This document shows positions 9,620 through 20,300 of a stretch of DNA of 64,000 bases, piece after piece (position 1 is the stretch's first letter; every line of letters starts with the position of its first letter). The position numbers and the translations under genes were made by a program. The notes beneath the pieces were generated by a model that made no database searches, was not told the DNA's origin, and was given only the letters and a program-made list of their open reading frames with translations. Source of the DNA: Podarcis raffonei (lineage: Eukaryota; Chordata; Lepidosauria; Squamata; Lacertidae); contig NC_070606.1 of NCBI RefSeq assembly GCF_027172205.1, forward strand, positions 96,730,534 through 96,794,533. Reading direction: 5' to 3'.

Positions 9620-12600
9620 GTGGATCTTGGTAAAGACAACCTTAGCTTTTTATCATGGAATATCGCAGGATGGCAAAAAAAGGCAGCTGATCCATCCTTC
9701 GCTAAATTTATCCAAGGTTACGACATAGTATTTTTACAGGAGACATGGCTCACAGGGGACCTAGAAGTTAACGGCTTTTCCTCAATGTCCCTCACAGGAT
9801 CCCCAAGCACTAAAGGGGGGAGAGTCAAGGGTGGCCTAGGCATTTTAATATCTACAAGGTTGAGGGCGTCCTTAGTAAAGTTAGAGACACTGAAACATCT
9901 GGCTATGGCCGTACTAGTGAAAAGCAGATTCTTCACCCTGCTATTGATTAATGTATATCTTCCCCCCTAAAGAGGCAAGCAGCTGATTAAAAACACCTGG
10001 CATGGGCTGGAAACATACATTGATGGTTTGATGAATCATACCCTTACAGCTTCAGTGCTAGTGGCTGGTGATTTTAATGCCAGAATTGGCCAGTCTGACG
10101 AAGCACTATATGCACACTTCCACGACTCGCCACCCATCGTGGAAGAAAACCATCTTATACCTACCAGACTCTCAAAAGATAAGGGATGTAATTATGCAGG
10201 TCTGTGCCTATTGTGTCTTTCTAACAAGCTGGACCTGGTCATACTAAATGGGCACAAGAATGGGGAGACTTGTGGGGAATTTACTTTTATATCAAATGCA
10301 GGAGCTTCCACTATCGACTATGTTATGGTATCATTTAATCTCTTAAATAGAGCCCTTGAGTGCAAAGTGGAGGAGAGGGTTGATAGTGATAATTTACCGC
10401 TCTGCCTCCTCCTGGATGCAAGAAAAGACTTATTTTGCAACGATAAACTTGAAGCCCCCAGGTCCTCCAACATGGAGTTGAGATACTCACGTATTATATG
10501 GTCCGAAAAGCTGAATGCCGAAACATCTGAAAGGCTATATTCGGACATATTCCTCATGAGAAGAGATAATCTCTTAAACTCACCATGTTCTGATTCCAGA
10601 ATAATCTTGTTCCAGGATCTGATCTCACTTTTGCAACCCCACCTGACCCAAAAAAAGACATCGCGCCAACCTTTATTCCCCAACAAATCCAAACCCTGGT
10701 TTGATCAGGAATGTATTGCTACGAAGCGTTCTTTGCTGGATAAGTACAGGAATTACAAATCAGCGAACTTACCCCTGCTTCCTGCGGAATGGTTCGAAGC
10801 CAAACGTAAATATAAAGATCTGATTAAAAAGAAAAAGCTTCAGGCCCAAAGGGGGGAGTGGCAACGTTTATTAGAGGCCTCTCGAAGGAAAGACTCAGCA
10901 ACTTTTTGGAAAATAGTCGCGAAAAGTTGGCAAGACTCCCCGATTGAAATTGATTATACTATACCAGTTGGGATTTGGGAGGCTTACTTTCTATCCTTAT
11001 ATACATCAAATCAACATCTGAAGGCCATGCCCCCAGCTCCGAGTGATATTGGCGCCGAATGGCCCCCAGTAGCAACAGAAGAGATCTATAGGCTCATCCA
11101 ATCCCTTAAACCTGGAAAAGCACCCGGCGTAGACAATATTACACCGGAACTCCTTAAGGCTAATGTTGAATGGTGGGCCCCTGTGCTAGCTGCCCTATTT
11201 ACCAGCATAGATCATTCGGCCACTTTCCCTGAGGACTGGGGACTAGCAATCATCATCCCTTTATTCAAGAAAGGGAGCCGATCAGATCCGGCTAATTACA
11301 GGCCAATCAGCCTCCTAAGTATCATTAGCAAATTGTACGCTGCCCACCTATGCGACAAATTAGTGGACTGGTTGGAACAAGACCACATTCTTTCAGAAGC
11401 ACAGGCTGGTTTTAGGGCAAATCGGTCAACTTTAGACCAGGGCCTTGTTCTCCAACATCTTGTGGAGAAATATACATCAAGAAAAGGAGGTTCCCTATCC
11501 GTGGCCTTTATAGATTTCAAATCTGCTTTTGATTTAATACCGAGGGACAGGCTTTGGGGAAAGCTAAGAGCCGCAAATATAAACAAACGCCTACTGTATC
11601 TCATCCACAGTCTATATGAAAATACACGGATCCGGGTAAGGTGTGACCGACAGGGCCACCTATCCAAGGAAATCCAAATCCACCAGGGGGTCAGGCAAGG
11701 GTGTGTCCTTGCGCCTACTCTATTTAACTTCTATATCAACTTGCTAGTAGGAAATATGGAGAAAGAAAATGCCCATCCCCCCAAATTGGCTGGTACGCCC
11801 CTCCCGGTCCTTTTATATGCGGATGACACAGTCTTAATGTCTTTTTCCTGTGTTGGATTAAGAAAACTTTTGAGATCTCTTACCAAATATTGCAGCATCG
11901 AACAACTAGCAATTAACTACAACAAATCCAAAGTCATGGTGTTCTCTAAAAAAAGGAGGCGGCATAAATGGAGAATAGACAATCGCTCAATAGAACAGGT
12001 AGCAACCTTTAAATACCTGGGTGTAACCTTCCAGGAAAGGGGCTCCTGGCGCTTTCAGATTAATAATACTATTGCAAATGCAGAAAGATCTACCAAAGCG
12101 TTAATAAGATTCTTCTATGGGAAAGGGGGTCAACACATACCGGCAGCCTCCCAGGTCTTTGCTGCCAAAATACTATCACAATTGTTATATGGATCCCAGA
12201 TCTGCAGCTTTAAAAACCTTACTCTCTTAGAGGCATTCCAAACTAAGTTTTTCCGCTGCCTGCTGGGGATCCCCTCTTGCGTATCCAACATAGCGGTCCG
12301 TTTGGAGGTTGGGCAAATTCCTATCAGTACTCGGATATGGATATTGAAGATCCATTATTGGCGAAAGCTTATTTTCTTCCCGGTTGGGCTGGCACCTTTA
12401 ACCTTACTAGATACCTACCAATCCAAATGGAAAGCTACACTGCTGGAAAAGCTTAAAGGCTTGGGGATCCCACAGCAGACCCTGATAGCGACAGGCTTCG
12501 AGAAAACTAGGACTACAATTCGCCAGCGTATCTGGGACGTAGAATTACAATGCCACATGAGCGAAATGATTAAACATCCAGCAATAAGGGACCATGGGAG

Positions 12601-12994
12601 AGGTTTCTCTCCAGCTAACTATCTGTCAGGTCTTCAGGTACCCAAATACAGACGGTCTTTTACCCTCGCCAGATTCAACGTTCTCCCTTCTGCCTTACTT
12701 CAGGGCAGATTTGAGGGTAAACCATACACAGCACGGGTCTGCCCTTGTGGCTCGTTGGAAGTTGAAACTGCTTCACATGTACTATTACGTTGTCGTTTTT
12801 ATGAGGATATACGTTTGATTTTTATTACACCTGTTTTGCAAAAGTCCAGGAAAGAATCGGAACACCATAGTTTAAAACTACTGCTAGAGGACAAGAATCC
12901 CAAGACTACATTAAGTGTAGCTAAATTCTGTGCGTCTGCAATCAATCGCAGGAAGCAAGTGGTATCCCATAGTGACCAAACCCCTAAATGTTAA
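9620..12994 (+). pseudogene. Vingi-like LINE ORF2: endonuclease plus reverse transcriptase, one in-frame stop
   Basis: The frame opens with the endonuclease block (LSFLSWNIAGW, then IVFLQETWL) and reads to YLPP, where a TAA at 9968-9970 interrupts it. It continues in the same frame with LVAGDFNARIG, the SNAGASTIDYVMVS block, and the RT: LKPGKAPGVDNITPE, FKKGSRSDPANYRPISLL, FIDFKSAFDLIPR, GVRQGCVLAP and LYADDTVLMS (YADD at 11816-11827). The carboxy end has VCPCGSLEVETASHVLLRC, a zinc-knuckle-like cluster. With only this stop inside about 1124 codons, the copy is young. As a LINE polymerase it would nick target DNA and prime reverse transcription there. Confidence 0.8.
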
Positions 12995-13143
12995 TTACAG
13001 GGGGCACGCTAATAATTAATTTTAATTTTATATTTAAATCCTTGTTATATTCATATTGTCCTTTGTATTTCTGATATTTTTTATGATCTGTGATATTGTG
13101 TGTGTTGATGCTGGTCTGTGACCGTATTAATAAATTCATTCAT

Positions 13144-13741
13144 TCACACCAGTAAAACTTGCAAAAATGTACAAAACGTGTAATAAGTGTTGGAAGTGTA
13201 AAGAAAAAGAAGAGACATTTTTTCATATGTGGTGGGAATGTAAAAGAGTGAAAGGCTTCTGGGAAATGATTTATAATGAATTGAAAAAGATGTTGAAATA
13301 TACATTTGTTAAGAAACCGGAGGCTTTTCTTTTAGGAATTGTAGGAAATGAAATATGTAAAAAAGATTGTAAACTTTTCCAATACGCAGTAACAGAGGCG
13401 AGAATACTTATGGCCCAAAAATGGAAAGAATTACCGACGGTTGAAGAATGGAGATTGAAATTGACGGACTTTGCAGAATTGGATAAACTAACGGGGAAGA
13501 TTCGATATTTGCGAGACCAGAAGTTCACAGAGGATTGGGGAAAATTTACAGATTATCTGAAAAGTATATGTGATGATCAGACAACGCTTGTAGGCTTTCA
13601 AGAGGTTCTATGAAAATATGAGGAATATTGTAAAAAAGGGAATAAGATTGGGGAGGTTATATTTTAAACGCAATATTAAAATTAGGAAATGTGTGAATAA
13701 ATAAACAAAACGGAAGATTGGCAGAGAAACTGGGGGAAGTC
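13144..13741 (+). mobile_element. L1 LINE, middle segment of the interrupted copy
   Basis: L1 ORF2 resumes after the Vingi-like insertion and gives a clean carboxy terminus: KCWKCKEKEETFFHMWWEC (a CxxC...H...C cluster), KKPEAFLLGIVGNE, and a stop at 13611-13613. About 130 bp of 3'UTR follow before an L2 interrupts it. Confidence 0.9.
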
Positions 13742-15454
13742 AATAATAATAATAAATAATAAATTTTATTTATATCCCGCCCTCCCCAGCCAAAGCTGGG
13801 CTCAGGGCGGCTAACAACAATAAAACAATACAAAAGTACAACACAAACAACACTCTAAAATCATTCATTATAAAATTAATTAAATTCAAGCCACTGGCCA
13901 CTATTGGGCCAGAGCTCCGCGAAGATTGCCGAGGGAGGGAGTCAGGCTGTGCCCTGGCCAAAGGCCTGGCGGAACAGCTCTGTCTTGCAGGCCCTGCGGA
14001 AAGATGTCAAGTCCCGCAGGGCCCTAGTCTCTTGTGACAGAGTGTTCCACCAGGTCGGAGCCACAGCCGAAAAAGCCCTGGCTCTAGTTGAGGCCAGCCT
14101 AACTTCTCTGTGGCCTGGGACCTTCAAGATATTTTTATTTGAAGACCGTAAGTTTCTCTGTGGGGCATACCAGGAGAGGCGGTCCCGTAGGTACGAGGGT
14201 CCAAGGCCGTATAGGGCTTTAAAGGTTAAAACCAGCACCTTAAACCTGATCCTGTACTCCACCGGGAGCCAGTGCAGTTGATATAGCACCGGATGAATGT
14301 GATCTCGCAGCGAAGACCCCGTAAGGAGTCTCGCTGCAGCATTCTGCACCCGCTGGAGTTTCTGGGTCAGTCTTAAGGGCAGCCCCACGTAGAGCGAGTT
14401 ACAATAATCCAGTCTGGAGGTGACCGTCGCGTGGATCACAGTGGCTAGGTCAGGGCGAGAGAGGTAAGGAGCCAACTGCTTAGCTTGGCGGAGATGGAAA
14501 AATGCCGCCTTTGTTATAGCTGCAATCTGCGCCTCCATGGAAAGGGAGGTGTCGAAGATTACACCCAAACTCTTAACGGACGGTGCTGGCACTAACTGCG
14601 CCCCCGCAAGAGATGGGAGTTGCCCCCCCAATCCCATATTGTCCCGTCCCAGCCACAGGACCTCTGTCTTCGAGGGATTTAGCTTCAACCGGCTCCCACG
14701 TAACCATCCAGCCACAGCTTCCAGACATCTGGTCAGTGTGTCTGGGGCCGAGTCAGGATGGCCATCCATCAACAGATAGAGTTGGGTGTCATCGGCATAC
14801 TGATGGCAACCCAGCCCAAAACTCCGGGCAAACTGGGCGAGGGGGCGCATAAAGATGTTGAAAAGCATTGGGGAGAGTATCGCACCCTGAGGTACTCCAC
14901 ACACCAAGGAGTGGCGCGATGACAATTCCCCCCCAAGCGCCACCCTCTGTCCCCGACCAGAGAGAAACGAGCGCAGCCATTGAAGGACTGTGCCCTGGAT
15001 CCCCACGTCGGCAAGGCGGTGGTCCAGAAGTTCATGATCGACCATGTCGAAAGCTGCTGACAGATCTAGAAGAATCAGCAGCCCCGACCCGCCTCGATCC
15101 AGCTGTCTACGAAGATCATCTGTTAGGGCAACCAGAGCTGTCTCGGTCCCATGACCAGCGCGGAAGCCAGACTGGAATGGATCCAGAGCCGATGTTTCAT
15201 CCAGAAACCCACCAAGCTGTTCAGCAACCGCTCTCTCAATCACCTTACCCAGGAACGGAAGATTCGAAACCGGGCGGTAATTGGATAGATCTAAAGGATC
15301 TAATGATGTTTTCTTTAAGAGCGGGCGCACCACTGCCTCCTTCAGTTCCCCTGGGAATGTCCCCGTGCCAAGGGACAAATTGATGATATCCCCCAGGAGG
15401 GCCCGCACCTCGTCTGGACACGCTCTAATCAGCCAAGACGGGCACGGGTCAAAA
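13742..15454 (-). mobile_element. L2-clade LINE copy 2, inserted in the L1 3'UTR
   Basis: Minus-strand L2 with a continuous 488-codon frame (15408 down to 13942) covering most of the reverse transcriptase and the carboxy-terminal domain: SNYRPVSNLPFLGKVIERAV, SGFRAGHGTETALVALTDD, LLDLSAAFDMVDHELLD, QYADDTQLYL, LKLNPSKTEVLWLG. The first residues visible before the truncation are FDPCPSWLIRACPDEVRA, a usual L2 context. The 3' end is GGGCGGGATATAAAT followed by TTA/TAA repeats (13743-13770). The nearly undamaged frame indicates a recent insertion. Confidence 0.9.
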
Positions 15455-15538
15455 AGAAGAAGATTATGTTATAAATTCTGATATTGGTTATATAAATTTG
15501 TATTTGAAAATGAATAAAAATATTATATAAAAAAGAAA
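15455..15538 (+). mobile_element. L1 LINE, last segment and A-rich tail
   Basis: AAGATTATGTTATAAATTC through ATATTATATAAAAAAGAAA is the end of the L1 3'UTR and its tail, followed directly by the right TSD of that L1. Confidence 0.8.
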
Positions 15539-15556
15539 GAAAGTGGTGTTGGAATT
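15539..15556. repeat. right TSD of the nested L1
   Basis: An exact 18/18 match to 6541-6558, which closes the nested block. Confidence 0.9.
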
Positions 15557-15578
15557 GTCACAGAATTGTTATTGTGTA

Positions 15579-16671
15579 CAGTGGGACCTCGGGTTACATA
15601 AGCTTCAGGTTACAGACGCTTCAGGTTACAGACTCCGCTAACCCAGAAATAGTGTTTCTGGTTAAGAACTTTGCTTCAGTTGGAAAACAAAACCCCTAGG
15701 TGGCTGTCACCAATGGAAGCTAAGGAAGTGAAAAAACTTAATATGGAATCTAAATGGCCAAAATACTGGGAAATTATAGAACAAGAGGGGGGGAAAGTGA
15801 AACTACAGAGTTATGAGAAATTGAAGTCTAAAGTAAGAGATTGGCTTCATTATTACCAGATAAATGAAGTATTCAAACAAGACAGGAAAATTGGCTTTCA
15901 GGTGGAGAGATCAAAATTAGAAACAGAATTGTTAGAACCCAATACTAAGAATTTGTCAAGAATGTACAACTTGCTGCTGAAATGGAATACACAAGATGAA
16001 ACGGTTAAATCAGCTATGATTAAATGGGCACAAGACATTGGTCATGACATTATGTTTGCTGACTGGGAACAGTTATGGACCACCGGTATAAAGTTTACGG
16101 CATGTAATGCCTTAAGAGAGAATATTATGAAAATGATTTATAGGTGGTACATGACCCCAGTCAAGCTTGCAAAAATCTATCATTTGCCCAATAATAAATG
16201 CTGGAAATGCAATGAAACGGAAGGTTCTTTCTACCACCTTTGGTGGTCGTGCCCAAGGATTAAGGTCTTCTGAGAAATGATCTATAATGAAATTAAGAAG
16301 GTTCTTAAGTGTACCTTTCATAAGAAACCAGAGGCTTTTCTCCTGGGCATGGTGGGCCAATTGGTGTCAAGGAAAGATAGGACGTTCTTTATGTATGCTA
16401 CAACAGCAGCAAGAGTTCTTTTAGCAAAGTATTGGAAGACACAAGAACTACCCACGCTGGAAGAGTGGCAGACGAAGGTGATAGACTACATGGAACTGGC
16501 TGAGATGACTGGCAGAATCCGTGACCAAGGAAAAGAGACGGTGGAAGAAGATTGGAAGAAATACAAAGTTTATCTTAAGAACTGTTGTAAAAGATGCTTC
16601 AGGTTAAGAACAGTTTCAGGTTAAGAACGGACCTCCAGAACGAATGACGTACTTAACGCGAGGTACCACTG
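15579..16671. mobile_element. Tc1/mariner-type (Tigger-like) MITE with L1 sequence inside
   Basis: The left end is CAGTGGGACCTCGGGTTA after a TA, and the right end is TTAACGCGAGGTACCACTG. The same family is seen uninterrupted at 17682-17918 and 18157-18404 (about 240 bp). Here the middle of the MITE (about 15680-16595) is replaced by an L1 ORF2 fragment. The repeated motif GCTTCAGGTTA/AAGAACAGTTTCAGGTTAAG is kept on both sides. Confidence 0.75.
15680..16595 (+). mobile_element. L1 ORF2 fragment without 3'UTR or poly(A)
   Basis: Two open segments read LENKTPRWLSPMEAKEVKKL ... YHLWWSCPRIKVF and then MIYNEIKKVLKCTF ... WKKYKVYLKNCCKR, separated by a TGA at 16271-16273. The sequence runs to the last residues of L1 ORF2 but stops before the 3'UTR and has no tail or visible TSD. 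Target-primed insertion alone does not explain its ends. Confidence 0.85.
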
Positions 16672-17069
16672 CATTAGCATTCTGGGTCACTTTTTAAAAA
16701 ACGAAACCCTAAGCCACTGGGGGGGAAACAAACACTGAAAACTAGGATAAAACAACCTAAAATGCACAGGTTTTACACACAAACACACAGGTGAATGCCA
16801 CAAAGGGGAGCCACCACTGAGAAGGCCCTGCTCTCCCCAGCTCCCTCTGAGGGGGTGCATGGAGAAGACCCTCAGGTGACATATGCTGGTGCCCCCTCAC
16901 ACCACGTCAAGACCTCAGATTTCCCACTGATTCCTCATCTCTCTCTCCCTGAGGACGTTAAAAAAAAAACTGCTTTTCGATGTGAACCAGGAAATGCCCC
17001 ATCCGGAAAACGAAAGGCGCTCCTCTCTCCTTTTCCTACCTCTGGATTCAAAGCCGAGTCCCCGCTTCC
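16672..17069. other. intergenic stretch upstream of EIF4E2
   Basis: Mostly unrecognised. At about 16790-16870 a short reversed piece (GGAGCCACCACTGAGAAGGC) matches the part of L2-type LINEs that encodes FSVVAPALWN-like sequence. Confidence 0.45.
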
Positions 17070-17143
17070 ACCATAGAGATGCCTAAATGTAGAGCGCCAC
17101 CCCCTAGACGCTCGTCGAAAACCATGGTCCCAAAGGCCGCTTG

Positions 17144-17159
17144 CCGGTCACATGACCGG
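17144..17159. promoter_or_regulatory. inverted-repeat E-box (TCACATGA) in the promoter
   Basis: CCGGTCACATGACCGG has 7-bp arms (CCGGTCA and TGACCGG) around a 2-bp centre. The core TCACATGA is an M-box type E-box of the kind bound by MITF/TFE-family bHLH-ZIP proteins. It lies about 190 bp before the ATG. Binding is inferred only. Confidence 0.4.
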
Positions 17160-17349
17160 ATGCCGCGCACACGAACCTCGGCGAAGCCGGCCGGGAGCGG
17201 TGGGCCGAAGGGAACCAGGTTCCGCCGGAAGCAAAGGGAGGGCGGCGTAGGCGGCGTGTCTATGGAAGCGGCGGCGGCGGCTGAGCGGAAGTAGCCGGGC
17301 GGGCGGCAGGAGGCGAGGCGAAGCGGCGGCGAGAGAGTCACCGAGGAGG

Positions 17350-17369
17350 ATGAACAACAAATTCGACGC
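17350..17369 (+). CDS. EIF4E2: EIF4E2 coding exon 1
   Basis: Encodes MNNKFD plus two bases of the Ala codon; the donor is GC|GTGAGT. The context GAGGATGA around the ATG is a moderate Kozak match with G at -3. The exon is too short to appear as an open frame of its own. Confidence 0.95.
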
Positions 17370-20300
17370 GTGAGTCGGAGGCGCCGCGGCTGAGGCCTAG
17401 TCGGAGGCGGGTCCCCGTGCAAAGCGGCTCCCCGTCGCCCTCGGCCCGGCCCCCAACCGCCGTTGCGCTCGCGGAGGGGGCCGGAGATGGGCAGAGAGGC
17501 AGCCGCCCTCCGTGAGGGCAAGTGGGGCGCCCGGGGCTGCAGGGCGGGGAGAAGCTGCGCCTGCCGAAATACCCCCCCCGGGGGAGCATAAAGAGGGTGG
17601 GGGTCTGCTCTGCCCGAGGACGGGGCTGCTTCTCTGCCCTCAGAGCTGGAGGCCGTGAATGCTTCCAATTTGAATAAAATACAGTGGTACCTCAGGTTAC
17701 AGATGCTTCAGGTTACACACGCTTCAGGTTACAGACTCCGCTAACTCAGAAATAGTACCTCGGGTTAAGAACTTTGCTTCAGTATGAGAACAGAAATCGT
17801 GCTCCAGCGGTGTGGCAGCAGCAGGAGGCCCCGTGAGCTAAAGTGGTGCTTCAGGTTAAGAACAGTTTCAGGTTAAGAACGGATCTCCAGAACGAATTCT
17901 TAACCCGAGGTACCACTGTGTTGGTGGGGGGCAGGGCGGGTAGGAGCAGGTAAGCACCATCCTGCACAGTCGATCACAAGATCACACACCCTTTGAATGG
18001 CAATGCCCATTAGTTTTTTACTGGGGTGGTGGTGCTGAAGGGACCTCTGCCCGATGATTTGGCTCCTATGAATGGTCCTGAATGGCAGTTGCTGGAAGAC
18101 TCGGGAGGGGAGAGAGTCACTCTTGTGGTGGGACCCCGCGTGAGGGTTTCCCTGTACAGTGGTACCTCGGGTTACAGACGCTTCAGGTTACAGACGCTTC
18201 AGGTTACAGACTCTGCTAACCCAGAAATATTACCTCGGGTTAAGAACTTTGCTTCAGGATGAGAACAGAAATCGTCCACCGGCGGCGCAGCCGCCGCCGC
18301 CGCAGGAGGCCCCATTAGCTAAAGTGGTGCTTCAGGTTAAGTACAGTTTCAGGTTAAGAACGGACCTCCGGAACGAATTAAGTACTTAACCAGAGGTACC
18401 ACTGTAATGGGCACCTGGTTTGCCCCTGTGGGGAACAGGACAGGGCCGGCCCACCCATGAGGCAAGGTGAAGCGGCAGCAGATCCCGAGGTAGATCTTTC
18501 TCTCACACACCCCCTCTTCCCTTACCCCCTGCTTCCCTGGCTAGGGTAGGGAAGCCGTTTGGGGTCCGCCTTAGGTGCTGAAACGCTTTGGGCTAGCCCT
18601 GGGTGCTGGACTGGATGGGCTGTTAGCCTGATCCAGCAGAGGCTGTTCACAGCCTCTCTGCATTCTGAGTCAGTCAGGCATCTCTGCAGGGAGAGCTGGA
18701 GTGGTGCCCTCAGGTTGTTGCTGGACTCTGGCTCCTAGTGGCATGGTCAGTGCAGAGGGATGATGGGAGTTGGAGTCCAGCGGAAAAGATGTAGCAGGCA
18801 CCGTGGCTTCAGTATGAAGCCTTTCCCTGCCCTATCTGGAGATGCTGGGGATTGAACTAGGGTCTTCCTGCAGCTGGATCCTGTGAGCTACCACTGAGGT
18901 ATGGTCTCTTCTCATTTGGGGCAGAGCCCAGTAATGAGGGCAAGGGCAGGCTTCAAGCCTGTGGGATCTACTTGGGTTTATTGCAAGGACCTCAAAGTTT
19001 GCCACCTTGCAGTTGTGTGTAAATTCACTGTGGATCAGGAGTTTTGACAGCCAAACAGGAGAAGAGGAAGCCTTTTTGTTTTTATTCTTTAAAATTTATC
19101 TGTCTTGTTGAGAGAGAGAGAGAGAGAGAGAGAGGTGGCAACCCTTTACTGAGCTACTGAAAACCATCTGTCAGTCAATCCCATTCTGCCTTCTGCCCAA
19201 CCCCAGTTCACACAGACTGGTGGTGGCTCTCCTGGGTTTCATACAAGAAGCTTTTCTAGACCCACCGGGAAATGCTGTGCATTGAGCCTGGGATCTTCTG
19301 CATGCAAAGCAGGCGCTCTGTCACTGAGCCGTGCTGCCCTTTGGTAGAGAAAAATTGCGGTTGAGTGACAGTTTTCATTTGTTTAGAAAGGGGCTGTATC
19401 TCACTGTTGACGTTCACAAGTCTTGCCACTTTTCCAACAGACACAGGCACTGTCTTTAACAGGCAGAAATCAAGAGGTGGATTTCTCCCCCACTGTACCT
19501 CAGGTGTATCTGCCTGATATGCACCTGTAACTGGCAAAGAGATACCCAGGGGGAGATAGTCACCTGTCTGTTCAAACCCCAACTGACATCTTTGGGTCCA
19601 GTCTCAAGATACCCACTTGTTTCTTATTGCAGACAATCAGTTCTCATCTATAAGAAAATACTCCACTAAGACCTGATGTAACTGCCACTGTTTGACCATT
19701 ATTTAGCACTGTTGACATACTTTCCCCGGTATAGTGGCATGTATCAGGACACAGGAAAGAAGTATCATGGGGGATGTAGTAGGGTGTGCAGATGTGGTAG
19801 AAGAAAGCACTGAATTTGTAGTGGACTAGTGGCGTACAATAACACTTTGAAAAATAACTCTGAAAGAAAGAGACAGGCTAGAGACTGTTTAAGGCAAAAG
19901 GAACTTCATTTCACATGACCATCAATGTGTGTGATGTTTTATTTTTCTTGGTAAACTGTGTAAACTGGTCTCTAGCTCCATTAAGTTTACAGTTTTAATC
20001 TGGTGTCAGGGATTTTTATTTTTTTTAAAGATGGCAAATATAGGGCAGGCTAAACATATCCAGCTTTTAAAACCATTTCCTATAGGATTGGTTTCCAGGG
20101 ATGTGCTACAAAAGTTCTTCAGACAATACAAAAAAGGGCAGGGAAAAAAGGAAGCGCAAGTCTTTTGTTCTTCCTTTTATTCCAAGATGGCATTACGTTT
20201 ACAGGTACCTGCAGTGTGGGATCATTACCTCTCTTTTTAAAAAAGAAAAGAAAAACATTTTCCTCAATTGCTTGCTGATGTGAGGGCACTCAGACTTTTT

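Larger units (their letters stand above)
6805..13143 (+). mobile_element. near full-length I-group (Vingi-like) LINE
   Basis: The element is about 6.3 kb with a GC-moderate 5'UTR of about 780 bp, two main open frames and an A+T-rich 3'UTR ending TAATAAATTCATTCATT. The second frame carries an apurinic-type endonuclease followed by a reverse transcriptase with YADD, and ends in a C-x-C-G...H...C cluster without an obvious RNase H. The RT style (FIDFKSAFDLIPRDRLW, GVRQGCVLAPTLFN) differs from the L1, L2 and CR1 frames in the window and looks closest to the Ingi/Vingi branch of the I group. A 165-bp older relative lies at 43198-43362. The clade needs an RT tree. Confidence 0.75.
17070..17600 (+). 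promoter_or_regulatory. CpG-rich promoter of EIF4E2
   Basis: CpG and G+C density rise sharply from about 17080, peak around 17160-17480, and surround the first coding exon, while flanking sequence is CpG-poor. No TATA box is placed sensibly before the ATG, so this is probably a TATA-less housekeeping promoter with dispersed starts. The 5'UTR probably begins somewhere within 17180-17330; the transcription start cannot be fixed from sequence. Confidence 0.75.

Noticed and set aside
13942-15408. 488-codon minus-strand frame as a host protein
   Set aside because: Reverse transcriptase of an L2 LINE with QYADDTQLYL and the L2 3' end.
17048-17668. 206-codon minus-strand frame over the EIF4E2 promoter
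   Set aside because: GC-rich frames stay open by composition in CpG islands; there is no ATG context, domain or splice evidence.
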